Assembly: GCA_903970615.1 (NCBI GenBank)
Contig: CAJCJH010000022.1
Coordinates: forward strand, 1-50,798
DNA: 50,798 nucleotides
Direction: 5' to 3'
DNA from: Rhodospirillales bacterium
Lineage (GTDB): Bacteria > Pseudomonadota > Gammaproteobacteria > Nevskiales > Nevskiaceae
A program made the translations under genes and the position numbers. Position 1 is the first letter of the stretch. Each line of letters begins with the position of its first letter. A model generated the notes under the pieces. That model had not been told where the DNA came from, searched no databases, and saw only the letters and a program-made list of their open reading frames with translations. Below are positions 8,773 to 18,400 of the stretch, one piece after another.

Positions 8773-9405
8773 ATGCGCGAACCCTCACCGAAACAAAATC
8801 TGAGCGCTGAACAGTGGGCGGAAGCCGCGCTCGATGCGATGGCGAGCGGCGGACTCGAAGCCGTTTCGGTGGAACCGCTGGCGCGGCGTCTGGGTGTCAC
8901 CAAAGGTAGTTTTTACTGGCACTTCGCCAACCGCGACGCGCTGGTGCAGGCCGCGCTGGAGTTGTGGGAACGGCGTGAAACCACCGACGCGATCGCTCGG
9001 GTGCGCGACGAGCCTGATCCCTTCGAGCGCATCGTCACGTTGTTCAAGCGCGCCAATACTTCGCATCGCTCGGGCCGGCTTTATCTGGCGCTGGCGGCGG
9101 CCTCGGATCATCCCAGCGTCGGCGAAGTAGTACGGCGCGTATCGGCGCAGCGGCTCGATTATCTGCGGCAGAGCTACCAGGCGCTCGGCATGAATGCGCA
9201 CGATGCGCGGTTGTGGTCGACGTTCGCCTACGCCACGTTCATCGGCAACCAGCAGGTGCATCGGGATGCGCCGGAGCAGTTTCCATCCGGCGCCGAGTTC
9301 CGGGATTATTTCAAACTGATGCTGCGCAGCCTGATTCCGCGCGCCATGCCCGCCGACGAATCGAACGCCGGCCAGCTTCACGCGGTCCATCTGCCGAAGA
9401 CCTGA
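8773..9405 (+). CDS. TetR/AcrR-family transcriptional regulator
   Basis: A 210-residue repressor. The N-terminal TetR helix-turn-helix is visible at about 13-60: SAEQWAEAALDAMASGGLEAVSVEPLARRLGVTKGSFYWHF, then the typical ANRDALVQAALELWE. The C-terminal ligand domain is divergent, as usual for the family. ATG 8773 follows the AT-rich promoter region; the frame is open upstream but that part (HLFLIYFLP) does not resemble the family. fadE begins 44 bases after the stop on the same strand. TetR proteins next to acyl-CoA dehydrogenase genes often sense acyl-CoA and control fatty-acid degradation. That role is inferred from position only. Confidence 0.88.
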   Translation: MREPSPKQNLSAEQWAEAALDAMASGGLEAVSVEPLARRLGVTKGSFYWHFANRDALVQAALELWERRETTDAIARVRDEPDPFERIVTLFKRANTSHRSGRLYLALAAASDHPSVGEVVRRVSAQRLDYLRQSYQALGMNAHDARLWSTFAYATFIGNQQVHRDAPEQFPSGAEFRDYFKLMLRSLIPRAMPADESNAGQLHAVHLPKT

Positions 9406-9437
9406 GCGCGGTTGCTTCCGTGCTCGAACTCATGCAC

Positions 9438-9441
9438 GGAG
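9438..9441 (+). promoter_or_regulatory. Ribosome binding site that selects the fadE start
   Basis: GGAG ends 8 bases before ATG 9450. The in-frame ATG at 9432 lies before this site and cannot use it, so 9450 is preferred. Confidence 0.55.
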
Positions 9442-9449
9442 ATTTGCTG

Positions 9450-11978
9450 ATGATGACCCTGATTGTGGTGGCCGGCGCACTTGTCGTTGCCTGGCTTCTG
9501 GCGTATCTCGGCGCGCCCTTGTGGGTATGGACCACAGGCGCTGCACTCGGCACCGCCGCGCTGCTGGCGACGCAGGCGATCGGCGTTGCTGCAACCGTGA
9601 TTCTCGGCGTCGTCCTGGCCGTGATGCTGCTCCTGAATATCGTGCCGCTGCGGCGTGCGCTGCTGACGCGGCCGATCTTCGGCGTGTTCAAGAAAGTGCT
9701 GCCGGAAATGTCCAGCACCGAACGCGAGGCGATCGAAGCTGGTGAATCCTGGTGGGAAGCCGAGCTGTTCCAGGGCCGGCCGAAGTGGAACCGGCTGCTC
9801 GATTTCAACTACACCGAATTGACCTCCGAAGAGCGATCCTTCCTCAGTAACGAATGCGAAGAAGTCTGCAAACTGGTGGACGACTGGAAGACCGAATTCG
9901 AGGATAAGGACCTGTCGCCCGCGGTGTGGAAATACATCCGCGAAAAGCGCTTCCTGGCGATGTTGATCGGCAAGGAATTCGGCGGCCTCGGCTTCTCCGC
10001 ACGCGCGCAATCGGAAGTGGTAACCAAGCTTGCGACCAAATCGATCGCGCTCGCAGTAACCGTGATGGTGCCGAATTCGCTAGGCCCCGGCGAGTTGCTG
10101 GTGAAGTACGGCACCGATGCTCAGCGCAAGCAGTGGCTGCCCGGCTTGATCGATGGTAGCGAGATTCCGTGCTTCGGCCTCACCGGGCCAGAAGTCGGCT
10201 CGGATGCCACCGCGATGCCGGATACCGGCGTCGTCGAAGTCGGCGAACACGAAGGCAAGCCCACGCTCGGCCTGCGGCTGAATTTCTCCAAGCGCTGGAT
10301 CACGCTCGCGCCGGTGGCGACCGTGGTCGGCCTCGCGTTCAAGCTGAAAGATCCGCAGGGTTTGTTGAGGGAATACCTGCGCAAGAACGCGGCCGCGGAT
10401 GTCGCGAAAGACGGCTTGGAACAAGGTCCGAAAGACGGCGAATACGGGATTACCTGCGCATTGATTCCGGCGAAACATCCGGGGGTTTCGATCGGCCGCC
10501 GGCATTATCCCGGCTCCGCATTCATGAACGGCCCGATCTTCGGGCATGATGTTTTCATCCCGATCGACTGGATCATCGGCGGGCCGAAAATGGCGGGTCA
10601 CGGCTGGCGCATGCTGGTCGAATGCCTGAGCGCAGGCCGCGGCATTTCGCTGCCAGCACTGGCAACCGCGGCCGGTCAGGCGAGCTATCGGATGACCGGC
10701 GCCTACAGCCGCATCCGCCGACAGTTCAAGGTCGCAGTCGGCAAGTTTGAAGGCGTGCAGGAAGCCACCGGTCGCATCGCTGGCTACACCTACACGCTCG
10801 AAGCCATGCGCCTGCTGAGCGCATCGGCAGTGGATCACTGCACGCCGTCGGTGGTCACCGGCATCGCCAAATACCACATGACCGAAATTATGCGTAAAGT
10901 GCTGATCGACGCGATGGATGTGTTCAGCGGTCGCGGTATTCAGCAAGGCCCGCGCAATCCGCTCGCGCAGGCGTACAAATCGGTGCCGATTGCGATCACC
11001 GTGGAAGGCGCCAATATCCTCACGCGCAATCTGATGATCTTCGGCCAGGGCGCGATCCGCTCGCATGCTTATGTGCTGGACGAGATGGAAGCGGCTCGCA
11101 CTGGCGATGTGAAGAAATTCGATCGCCTGCTGTTCGCACATCTCGGCAGCGCGGTGAATCGCGCCGTGCGCGCGTTCACGCATGGACTCACCGGCGCTGT
11201 GTTTGCACGCAGTCCGAAGGCTGGCATCACCGCGCCTTACTTCAAAAAAATGGAGCACCTGAGCGCATCGCTTTCCTTCCTCGCCGACATGACGATGGGC
11301 GTGCTCGGCGGCGAACTGAAACGCAAGGAACGCTTGTCGGCGCGACTTGGCGATGTGCTCAGCCAGTTGTACATCGCCTCCAGCGTATTGCGTTTTTACA
11401 TCGCCAATGGCGAGCGTGAAAACGAAGCCAGCCACCTGCGCTGGGCAATGGACAACGCACTCGCCGAAGCCGGCAAGGCGCTCGAAGAATTCCTGCGCAA
11501 CTTCCCGGTTCGGCCGGTGGCCTGGCTGATGCGACTGGTGACTTTGCCGCTGGGGAATCCTTATCAGCCGGTGGCCGACAAGCTCAATGGCGAAGTCGCC
11601 GAGCAGATGCTGGAACCAGGCGATCTGCGCGATCGCCTGAGCCATCTGGTGTTCCGCAATGGCGGCAAGAACGATCCGATCAGCATTCTGGAACACGCCT
11701 TCGACTTGTTGATCGATGCCGAAGAACCGTATGTGAAATATTTCAAGGCGGCTGCGAAAAATCAGCTCGACGGCGAACACATCGCAGACAAGCTACGCGA
11801 CGCGGTGAAGAAAAATATCATCACCGCCGAAGAGGCCAAGCGCGTCGAGGAATACGACGCGGCGCGATTCGACGCCATCCTCACCGACGATTTCAGCAAG
11901 GAATATCTGACCGGCGATTTCAGCCCCGAGCAGCGTGCCGAGATCATCGAATTTTCCGCGCACCAGCGCGTGGCCTGA
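9450..11978 (+). CDS. fadE: Membrane-associated acyl-CoA dehydrogenase FadE
   Basis: An 842-residue flavoprotein that catalyses the first oxidation of fatty-acid beta-oxidation, acyl-CoA to trans-2-enoyl-CoA. Residues about 3-65 contain two or three hydrophobic segments (LIVVAGALVVAWLLAYL, and the stretch through ATVILGVVLAVMLLL), typical of the FadE/YafH class and absent from short acyl-CoA dehydrogenases. The FAD and substrate region includes CFGLTGPEVGSDAT. The C-terminal domain carries the FadE-specific extension beyond FGQGAIRSHAYVLDE. E. coli FadE is 814 residues. The frame opens upstream at 9213 inside the TetR gene; ATG 9450 has a GGAG site. A TetR gene lies immediately upstream and may be its regulator. 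A long antisense ORF (10080-11780) is a shadow. Confidence 0.95.
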   Translation: MMTLIVVAGALVVAWLLAYLGAPLWVWTTGAALGTAALLATQAIGVAATVILGVVLAVMLLLNIVPLRRALLTRPIFGVFKKVLPEMSSTEREAIEAGESWWEAELFQGRPKWNRLLDFNYTELTSEERSFLSNECEEVCKLVDDWKTEFEDKDLSPAVWKYIREKRFLAMLIGKEFGGLGFSARAQSEVVTKLATKSIALAVTVMVPNSLGPGELLVKYGTDAQRKQWLPGLIDGSEIPCFGLTGPEVGSDATAMPDTGVVEVGEHEGKPTLGLRLNFSKRWITLAPVATVVGLAFKLKDPQGLLREYLRKNAAADVAKDGLEQGPKDGEYGITCALIPAKHPGVSIGRRHYPGSAFMNGPIFGHDVFIPIDWIIGGPKMAGHGWRMLVECLSAGRGISLPALATAAGQASYRMTGAYSRIRRQFKVAVGKFEGVQEATGRIAGYTYTLEAMRLLSASAVDHCTPSVVTGIAKYHMTEIMRKVLIDAMDVFSGRGIQQGPRNPLAQAYKSVPIAITVEGANILTRNLMIFGQGAIRSHAYVLDEMEAARTGDVKKFDRLLFAHLGSAVNRAVRAFTHGLTGAVFARSPKAGITAPYFKKMEHLSASLSFLADMTMGVLGGELKRKERLSARLGDVLSQLYIASSVLRFYIANGERENEASHLRWAMDNALAEAGKALEEFLRNFPVRPVAWLMRLVTLPLGNPYQPVADKLNGEVAEQMLEPGDLRDRLSHLVFRNGGKNDPISILEHAFDLLIDAEEPYVKYFKAAAKNQLDGEHIADKLRDAVKKNIITAEEAKRVEEYDAARFDAILTDDFSKEYLTGDFSPEQRAEIIEFSAHQRVA

Positions 11979-11999
11979 TCGAAAGCCTGTTTTTAAGCT

Positions 12000-12026
12000 C
12001 GGCCCAAGTGCTTGAATGTTGGGCCG
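12000..12026 (+). terminator. Hairpin shortly after fadE, weak terminator candidate
   Basis: CGGCCCAA and TTGGGCCG pair across an 11-base loop, 22 bases after the fadE stop. The downstream bases are GATTTACT and not a clean T run, so intrinsic termination would be weak. Confidence 0.4.
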
Positions 12027-12209
12027 GATTTACTAATGCCGAAAATCCCCGGCTGGCGCATGATCGGGCCTAGAAACAAGAGCGTCGGCCTTGCTAACAG
12101 CCGCGCCGGCCGTTGGGGACCAGGAATCTTGATGAGGCCCGTACCGAATAAAAGGAAAAGGACCAGGGGATTCTAAGGGGAAAGTGGTGGTTTCACGCTG
12201 CATGTTGAG

Positions 12210-12233
12210 GGCCGCTTACGAGCGGCCTTTTTT
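12210..12233 (+). terminator. Rho-independent terminator, plus strand
   Basis: GGCCGCT and AGCGGCC pair around a TACG tetraloop and lead into six T residues. On the minus strand the stem is not followed by a T run, so it does not serve glgA. Confidence 0.8.
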
Positions 12234-12315
12234 GTGCGCATCATGCAGCAGTGCGAAGTTTCCGAGGGCGCGAAAGCGTCAGAAAGCGCCACATTAGGTT
12301 GCGAACGCAACAGAC

Positions 12316-13788
12316 TCAGGCTGGACTCAGCAGGCTTGCATAAAGCGCCAGATAACGCTGCGCCGATTGCGTCCACGAAAAATCGCGGCGCATTCCGGTG
12401 CTGCGCAGGCGTGCGGTGATCGCGCCATCGGCCAGCAGTTCGAGGCCATGCCGTACGCCGTAAACCACGCCGCCGACATCGGCATCGCTGAAATGCACGC
12501 CGCTGGCGGAGCCATCTTTCAAGTTCGCGTCGGAGGCGTCGATCACGGTATCCGCAAGTCCGCCGGTGCGATGCACCAGCGGCAATGTGCCATAGCGCTG
12601 CGCGTACATCTGGTTCAAGCCGCAAGGCTCGAAACGCGAGGGCATCAGTAGTAAATCCGCCGCCGCATTGAGCCGGTGTGCCAAGCGTTCGTCATGCGCG
12701 ATACGCACCGCAACGCGGCCTTCGGGTGCGTGATACGCGAAGCTGCGAAACGCGCTCTGCAAGTTCGGATCGCCGGACGCCAGAATCGCATACTGCGCCG
12801 GCAAGGCCAGCAATTCCTCGCCCGCATCGAGAATCAGGTCGGCGCCTTTCTGTTGGGCGAGCCGGCCGATGAAGGCGACCAGCGGAGTGTCGCCGACTTC
12901 CAAGCCCAATTCCTGCTGCAGGATTTGCTTGTTCATGCGCTTGCCTTCCGCGACATCGGCAAGGCCATAATTTCGATCGAGCCAGCGATCAGTCGCCGGG
13001 TTCCAGGTCGTTTGATCGATGCCGTTGACGATGCCGTGCAATCTGTCCGCATGCCTGCGCAGCACGCCATCAAGCGCGCAGCCGAATGCCGGCGTCCGGA
13101 TTTCTTCGGCATAAGTCGGGCTGACGGTAGTGATCGCATCGCTGAAATTCAGCCCGCCCTTGATGAACGAAAAGCCGCCCCAGAATTCCAGCTGTTCGGG
13201 CTGCCACCAGATCGCAGGTAGCCCCAGCGCATCGAACTCGACACGTCCGAACTGACCTTGATAAGCGAGGTTGTGAATCGTGAAAACGATGCGCGGCCGC
13301 CTCGGCAACAGTGTCAACAAAGGTGCCGCGAGCGCAGCTTGCCAGTCGTGCAGATTGACGATGTCGGGCGCGAACGCGGCCAACGCACCGCTGGCAATCT
13401 GCGCGATCGCTTCGCTGAAATAGCCGAAGCGCAAGGCGTTATCCGCGAACGCGCGGCCGTTCGTGTCTTCGTAGGGATTGCCTTCGCGGTCGAACAGCGC
13501 CGGGCAATCCACCAGCAGCACCGGCAGAACTTCAGCCTCGCTTTTGACGAGTTCGCCGCTGACGATTTCGCAGGACTGGCCGCGGATCGACAGCTTGCCG
13601 AGCCGCGTCGTGCTGCCCAACTTTTGCCGCACGCCGCGATACGCCGGCAACACCACGCGGGCATCTGCGCCAGCGGATCGTTGCGCAAACGGCAGCGCAC
13701 CAACCACATCGCCGAGACCGCCGGTTTTGGCGAGCGGAAAACATTCGGCGGCGGCATGCAGGATTTTCATCGGCATCATCATTGGCAT
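12316..13788 (-). CDS. glgA: Glycogen synthase (ADP-glucose)
   Basis: A 490-residue GT5 glycosyltransferase that extends alpha-1,4-glucan from ADP-glucose. The N-terminal ADP-glucose site is visible as AKTGGLGDVVGALP, preceded by the family start MKILHAAAECFPL. Further family blocks are NLHDWQAAL, TIHNLAYQGQF, IVNGIDQTTWNP, FIGRLAQQKGADLI and the C-terminal MPSRFEPCGLNQMYAQRYGTLPLVHRTGGLADTV. The length is normal (E. coli 477). The start is uncertain: ATG codons at 13788 and 13770 are both in frame and neither has a clear ribosome site. It faces away from glgC across 251 bases, which should hold two divergent promoters. It is the only gene of the glucan cluster on the minus strand. Confidence 0.96.
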   Translation of the reverse strand: MPMMMPMKILHAAAECFPLAKTGGLGDVVGALPFAQRSAGADARVVLPAYRGVRQKLGSTTRLGKLSIRGQSCEIVSGELVKSEAEVLPVLLVDCPALFDREGNPYEDTNGRAFADNALRFGYFSEAIAQIASGALAAFAPDIVNLHDWQAALAAPLLTLLPRRPRIVFTIHNLAYQGQFGRVEFDALGLPAIWWQPEQLEFWGGFSFIKGGLNFSDAITTVSPTYAEEIRTPAFGCALDGVLRRHADRLHGIVNGIDQTTWNPATDRWLDRNYGLADVAEGKRMNKQILQQELGLEVGDTPLVAFIGRLAQQKGADLILDAGEELLALPAQYAILASGDPNLQSAFRSFAYHAPEGRVAVRIAHDERLAHRLNAAADLLLMPSRFEPCGLNQMYAQRYGTLPLVHRTGGLADTVIDASDANLKDGSASGVHFSDADVGGVVYGVRHGLELLADGAITARLRSTGMRRDFSWTQSAQRYLALYASLLSPA

Positions 13789-14039
13789 TGCGCGGGTTTG
13801 TTCTCAAGTCGTTATCAATCGTGATCCGGCAGCCGGAAACTTTCGTGAGGTGCGATGTCAGAGCTTGCAGAAATGTGCCGGAGAAGCACCAGAAGGCGCG
13901 CCGGCGTTACGGTACTTGTCCCATCATCCATCCCAAGGTTTTCTTCAGGCTTTGAGGCTGTCATTGCGGCTTCCATGCAATCATAGCCATGCTTCGCCTG
14001 AGTTGACCGCGACCACCCGATAACAACGGAAAGACACGC

Positions 14040-15296
14040 ATGACCGGCACCCGCGACACGCGCTTCGTCAGCCGCCTGACCCGCGAAACCCTGGCGCTTA
14101 TCATGGCTGGCGGCCGCGGTTCGCGCTTGATGCAGCTGACCTCGACGCGCGCAAAACCTGCGGTGCCGTTCGGCGGCAAATTCCGCATCATCGATTTCGC
14201 CTTGTCGAATTGCATCAACAGCGGCATCCGCCGCGTTGGCGTGCTCACGCAATACAAAAGCCATTCGCTGATCCGCCACTTGCAGCAGGGCTGGGGTTTC
14301 ATGCGCGGCCAGTTCGGCGAATTCGTCGAACTGTTGCCGGCCGAGCAGCGCACCGAAATCGCATCCTGGTACGCCGGCACCGCCGACGCGGTGTTCCAGA
14401 ACATCGAATTCATCAAACAGCACCAGCCCGCACAGGTGCTGATTCTCGCTGGCGATCACATTTATAAAATGGATTACGGCCGCATGCTCGCGCACCACGC
14501 GCGCACCGGCGCGAAAGTGACAGTCGGCTGTCTCGAAGTGCCGCTCGCCGAAGCGCGCGATTTCGGTGTGATGGAAATGGATGCGGACACGCGCATCGTG
14601 CGCTTCGATGAAAAGCCGAAACAGCCGCGGCCAATTCCGGGCAAGCCGGATGTCGCGCTGGCCAGCATGGGCATCTATGTGTTCGATGCGCTGTTCCTGC
14701 TCGAATGGCTGCGGCGCGATGCCGGCATCAGCGAGTCGAGCCACGACTTCGGCAAGGATGTGGTGCCGGCCGCGATCAAGGATGGTGAAGTGTTCGCGTA
14801 TCCGTTCACCGAACTGGACAATCCGGAAAAACAGGGCTACTGGCGCGATGTCGGCACTGTCGATGCGTATTGGAAAGCCAATCTGGAATTGATCGGCGTG
14901 CTGCCGGAACTCAATCTTTACGATCAGGATTGGCCGATCTGGACCTTGCAGGAGCAAGTGCCGCCGGCCAAGTTCGTATTCGACGAACCACACCGGCGCG
15001 GCAGCGCGGTGGATTCGCTGGTCAGCGGCGGCTGCATTGTTTCCGGCGCGGAAGTGCGTTGCAGCGTGCTGTTCTCGAATGTCCGCGTGGAAAGTTCGAG
15101 CGTCGTCGAGCATTCGCTGCTGTTGCCGAACGTCAAGATCGGTCGCGGCTGCCGCATCAAGAAGGCCATCATCGATGAAGATTGCCAGGTGCCGGATGGC
15201 ACCGTCATCGGCGAAGACCTGGTGCAGGATCGCAAGCTTTATCACGTCAGCGAAGGCGGCGTAACGCTGGTCACGCGCGAGATGCTGCTGAGCTGA
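14040..15296 (+). CDS. glgC: Glucose-1-phosphate adenylyltransferase (ADP-glucose pyrophosphorylase)
   Basis: A 418-residue enzyme making ADP-glucose from ATP and glucose 1-phosphate, the committed step of classical glycogen synthesis. Nucleotidyltransferase signatures are [16 protein letters not shown] with the pyrophosphate-binding [50 protein letters not shown] and the catalytic region [15 protein letters not shown]. The C-terminal part is a left-handed beta-helix ([28 protein letters not shown]). The size is close to E. coli GlgC (431). A GGAAAG ribosome site lies 6 bases upstream of the ATG. Bacterial GlgC is usually allosterically controlled by glycolytic intermediates; the effector here cannot be read from sequence. 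Confidence 0.97.
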   Translation: MTGTRDTRFVSRLTRETLALIMAGGRGSRLMQLTSTRAKPAVPFGGKFRIIDFALSNCINSGIRRVGVLTQYKSHSLIRHLQQGWGFMRGQFGEFVELLPAEQRTEIASWYAGTADAVFQNIEFIKQHQPAQVLILAGDHIYKMDYGRMLAHHARTGAKVTVGCLEVPLAEARDFGVMEMDADTRIVRFDEKPKQPRPIPGKPDVALASMGIYVFDALFLLEWLRRDAGISESSHDFGKDVVPAAIKDGEVFAYPFTELDNPEKQGYWRDVGTVDAYWKANLELIGVLPELNLYDQDWPIWTLQEQVPPAKFVFDEPHRRGSAVDSLVSGGCIVSGAEVRCSVLFSNVRVESSSVVEHSLLLPNVKIGRGCRIKKAIIDEDCQVPDGTVIGEDLVQDRKLYHVSEGGVTLVTREMLLS

Positions 15297-15313
15297 GCGG
15301 CCACGATGCATCT

Positions 15314-15358
15314 TCGCCGATGCCAATATTTGCAGCGCTGCAGTTGAACCATCGGCGA
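15314..15358. repeat. Nested inverted repeat in the glgC-glgE gap
   Basis: Outer arms TCGCCGATG (15314-15322) and CATCGGCGA (15350-15358) enclose a 27-base loop that itself contains the 12-base palindrome TGCAGCGCTGCA (15331-15342). No T run follows. It could be an RNA structure in the leader or trailer, or a protein-binding site. Confidence 0.5.
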
Positions 15359-15481
15359 GGCTGACGATCAGACGGTGACGGCGGGCAACTCCGCCAGCTG
15401 CTGCGCGCGGCCAGGCTTCCGCCCGAATGTTGTCGCATTAATCTTCATACTCAGCTTGCAACGGGGAGGCATCGGCACCCA

Positions 15482-18400
15482 ATGGTCGGTAGTGGCGCGG
15501 CGCGAATCTATTACCTGCATCCACTGCTGGCGGGAGCGCCGCCGTGGGATGTGCATCTCGATCGCTGCATCGCGCTGGGTTTCACCGATGTGCTGATCGC
15601 GCCACCATTTCTCACCGGTCGGGCGCGCAATCTCTTTCTCACCGCCGATCACGCTCAGTCCAACGCCGAACTGAATTTTCGCGGCGATGCCACAGCCCTG
15701 CTCGTCAGCGTTGCCGCAGCCTGCAAAGCACGAGGCCTGAGATTGCTGCTGGATCTCGCACTCGATCGCGTCGCCGCCGATGGCGTGCTGGCGCGCGAAC
15801 AACCGCAATGGTTTCGTGATGATTCGATTCTGGTGATGGACCCGCGGCGCAATCATCTCGAACGCGGCGCAGTGACCTTTCGCTATGTGCGCGAAGGCGA
15901 CACGGCATTTTCATCCACGATCGATCCAGCCATCGCATCCTGGTGGAATGCACAGATTCAGCAATGGATCGCGGCTGGCGTCGACGGCTTTCGCTGTCTG
16001 GGCTTGAAGCACACGCCGGCAGATTTGTGGAAGGGTGTGATAGCGACTGCGCGCGCAGGCAAAGCCGATGTGCGCTTTTTCGCCTGGACGCCGGGGCTTA
16101 CGCCGCCGCAAGTGGCCGCGCTCGCCGAAGTGGGTTTCGATGCCACCGCATCGTCCGCAGCCTGGTGGGATTATCGGGAAAGCTGGTTCGCGGATGAATT
16201 GCAACGCCTGGCGAAAATCGCACGCCCGCTGAGTTTTCCGGAAGCGCCGTTCGATCTGCGCATTGCCAGAACACTGGGCGACAACGCGCAACGCGAGCGC
16301 GCGGCACGACGCGCGCTTTGGTTCTGCGCCGCGCTGGGTCAGGATGTCTTGATCCCGATGGGTTTCGAGTTCGGCGCGCGCAGTTCACTCGATGCGCTAC
16401 GCGGCAACGCCGACGAATTTGAACGCCTCGTCGCCACCGCGATTTACGATCTGAGCGCCGACATCATCGCCGCCAATGCCTTCATGGCCGCCGATGGTTT
16501 GCGCCAGCAGAACGGAACCACGTTGAAGCAACTCTCGCCCGCGGATGCGCCCGTCGCCGCATTCCTGCGCGCCTCCGCGGCCGACCCGAGATCTGCGCAG
16601 AATGCGGAAATCATTCTGGTCAACTCCCATCTGACGGCTGCAAAACAACTGGCGCCACACGAAATCCTGCCGCTGGCCGGCGGTCGTCTGGGTCAATGGA
16701 AAACCGCAGCATCATCCGCGCTGGACGACACTTCCGAAAATGAGGCGCACTTGAATCTTGCCGCCGGAGAAACGCGCGTGTTGAAAGCCGAAGTTGCCGC
16801 CGCCGCACTCGCGCCGAGTGCCGCGCGCAGCAAGCGCGCCGTGGAAGCCGCGCTAAAGATGCCGCGGATTGCAATCGAAAATCTCGCGCCGAGTATTGAT
16901 GGCGGACGCTTCGCGCTACGCCGCATTGCCGGCGAGACGATCGACGTCGAGGCGGATATTTTCACCGACGGTCACGAGATGATCGCCGCCGCGCTGCTGT
17001 GGCGACCGATCGATCAGCGTGAATGGAACGAGGTGCCGCTGAAGGAACTCGGCAACGATCGCTGGAGTGCGGCATTCACGCCCACGCGCATCGGCCGCCA
17101 CGAGTTCACCGTGCTGGCCTGGGATGATCCTCTCGCTTCGATGCAATCCGGTCTGGCGAAGAAACATGCGGCTGGCATCGACGTTACGCTCGAACTCGAA
17201 GAAGGCCGTTTGCTGCTGGAAAAAATCGCAGCCGAAGTCGAAGCCGGCAGTGAAGTCGCGGCGATCGCGGCCAGCCTGGTAAAAATGAAATCGCCTGAAC
17301 GCCTGCAAATACTGCTATCTGCGGCGACATCTGCGAGTGTATCTGCCGCGCACTATCGGCCGTTTTCGGTGCGGCAGGAGCCGGCGATTCCGCTGGAAGT
17401 GGAGCGCACGCTGGCGCGCTACGCGAGCTGGTACGAATTGTTTCCGCGTTCGCAGACCGATGATGCAAAACGTCACGGCCGCTTCAGCGATGTGATCGAG
17501 CGCTTGCCGCTGATCCGCGAGATGGGTTTCGATGTGCTGTATTTTCCGCCGATTCATCCGATCGGAAAAACCCATCGCAAGGGTCCGAACAACACGCTGA
17601 AAGCCGGCAGGAGCGATCCGGGCAGCCCGTATGCGATCGGCGGCAAGGATGGCGGCCACGAAGCGATTCACTCCGAGCTGGGCACTCTGCAGGATTTCCG
17701 CGCGCTGGTCGCCGAAGCGGGCAGGCAAGGTTTGGAGATCGCGCTCGACTTCGCCATTCAATGCTCGCCGGATCATCCCTGGTTGAAGGAACATCCGGGC
17801 TGGTTCGCATGGCGGCCAGACGGTTCGATGAAGTACGCCGAGAATCCGCCGAAGAAATATCAGGACATCGTCAATGTCGATTTCTATGCGGACGATGCGA
17901 AGCCGGCGCTGTGGATGGCGCTGCGTGACATCGTGCTCGGCTGGATCAACGAAGGCATCCGGATTTTCCGCGTCGACAATCCGCACACCAAGCCGCTGCC
18001 TTTCTGGGAGTGGATGATTGCGGATGTGCGCGGGCGTCATCCGGATGTGATGTTCCTGGCCGAGGCTTTCACGCGGCCGGCGATGATGTATCGCCTCGGC
18101 AAGATCGGTTTTTCGCAGAGCTATACCTATTTCACCTGGCGCAACACCAAACAGGAGTTGACGGAATATCTGAACGAGCTGAACACCGCGTCGGTGTCCG
18201 AATTTTACCGGCCGAATTTTTTCGTCAATACGCCGGATATCAATCCGGTCTTTTTGCAAGGCAGCGGCCGCGCCGGGCATTTGATCCGTGCGGCGCTGGC
18301 GACGATGGGTTCGGGTCTGTGGGGCATGTATTCCGGCTTCGAGTTGTGCGATGCCGCGCCGCTGCCGGGCAAGGAAGAATATCTCGACTCGGAAAAATTC

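Larger units (their letters stand above)
11979..12315. other. 337-base gap between fadE and glgA: hairpin, GGA-rich stretch and terminator
   Basis: No convincing protein gene lies here. The gap contains an imperfectly terminating hairpin at 12000-12026, a stretch with six GGA triplets between 12117 and 12181, and a strong plus-strand terminator at 12210-12233. The terminator lies more than 230 bases past the fadE stop, so either fadE has a long structured 3' UTR or a separate small RNA is made. See the separate finding. Confidence 0.5.

Noticed and set aside
10080-11780. 566-codon minus-strand frame inside fadE
   Set aside because: Antisense shadow; rich in His, Arg, Gln and Phe with no domain.
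13815-15326. 503-codon minus-strand frame opposite glgC
   Set aside because: glgC is unambiguous on the plus strand and the antisense product has no recognisable motif.
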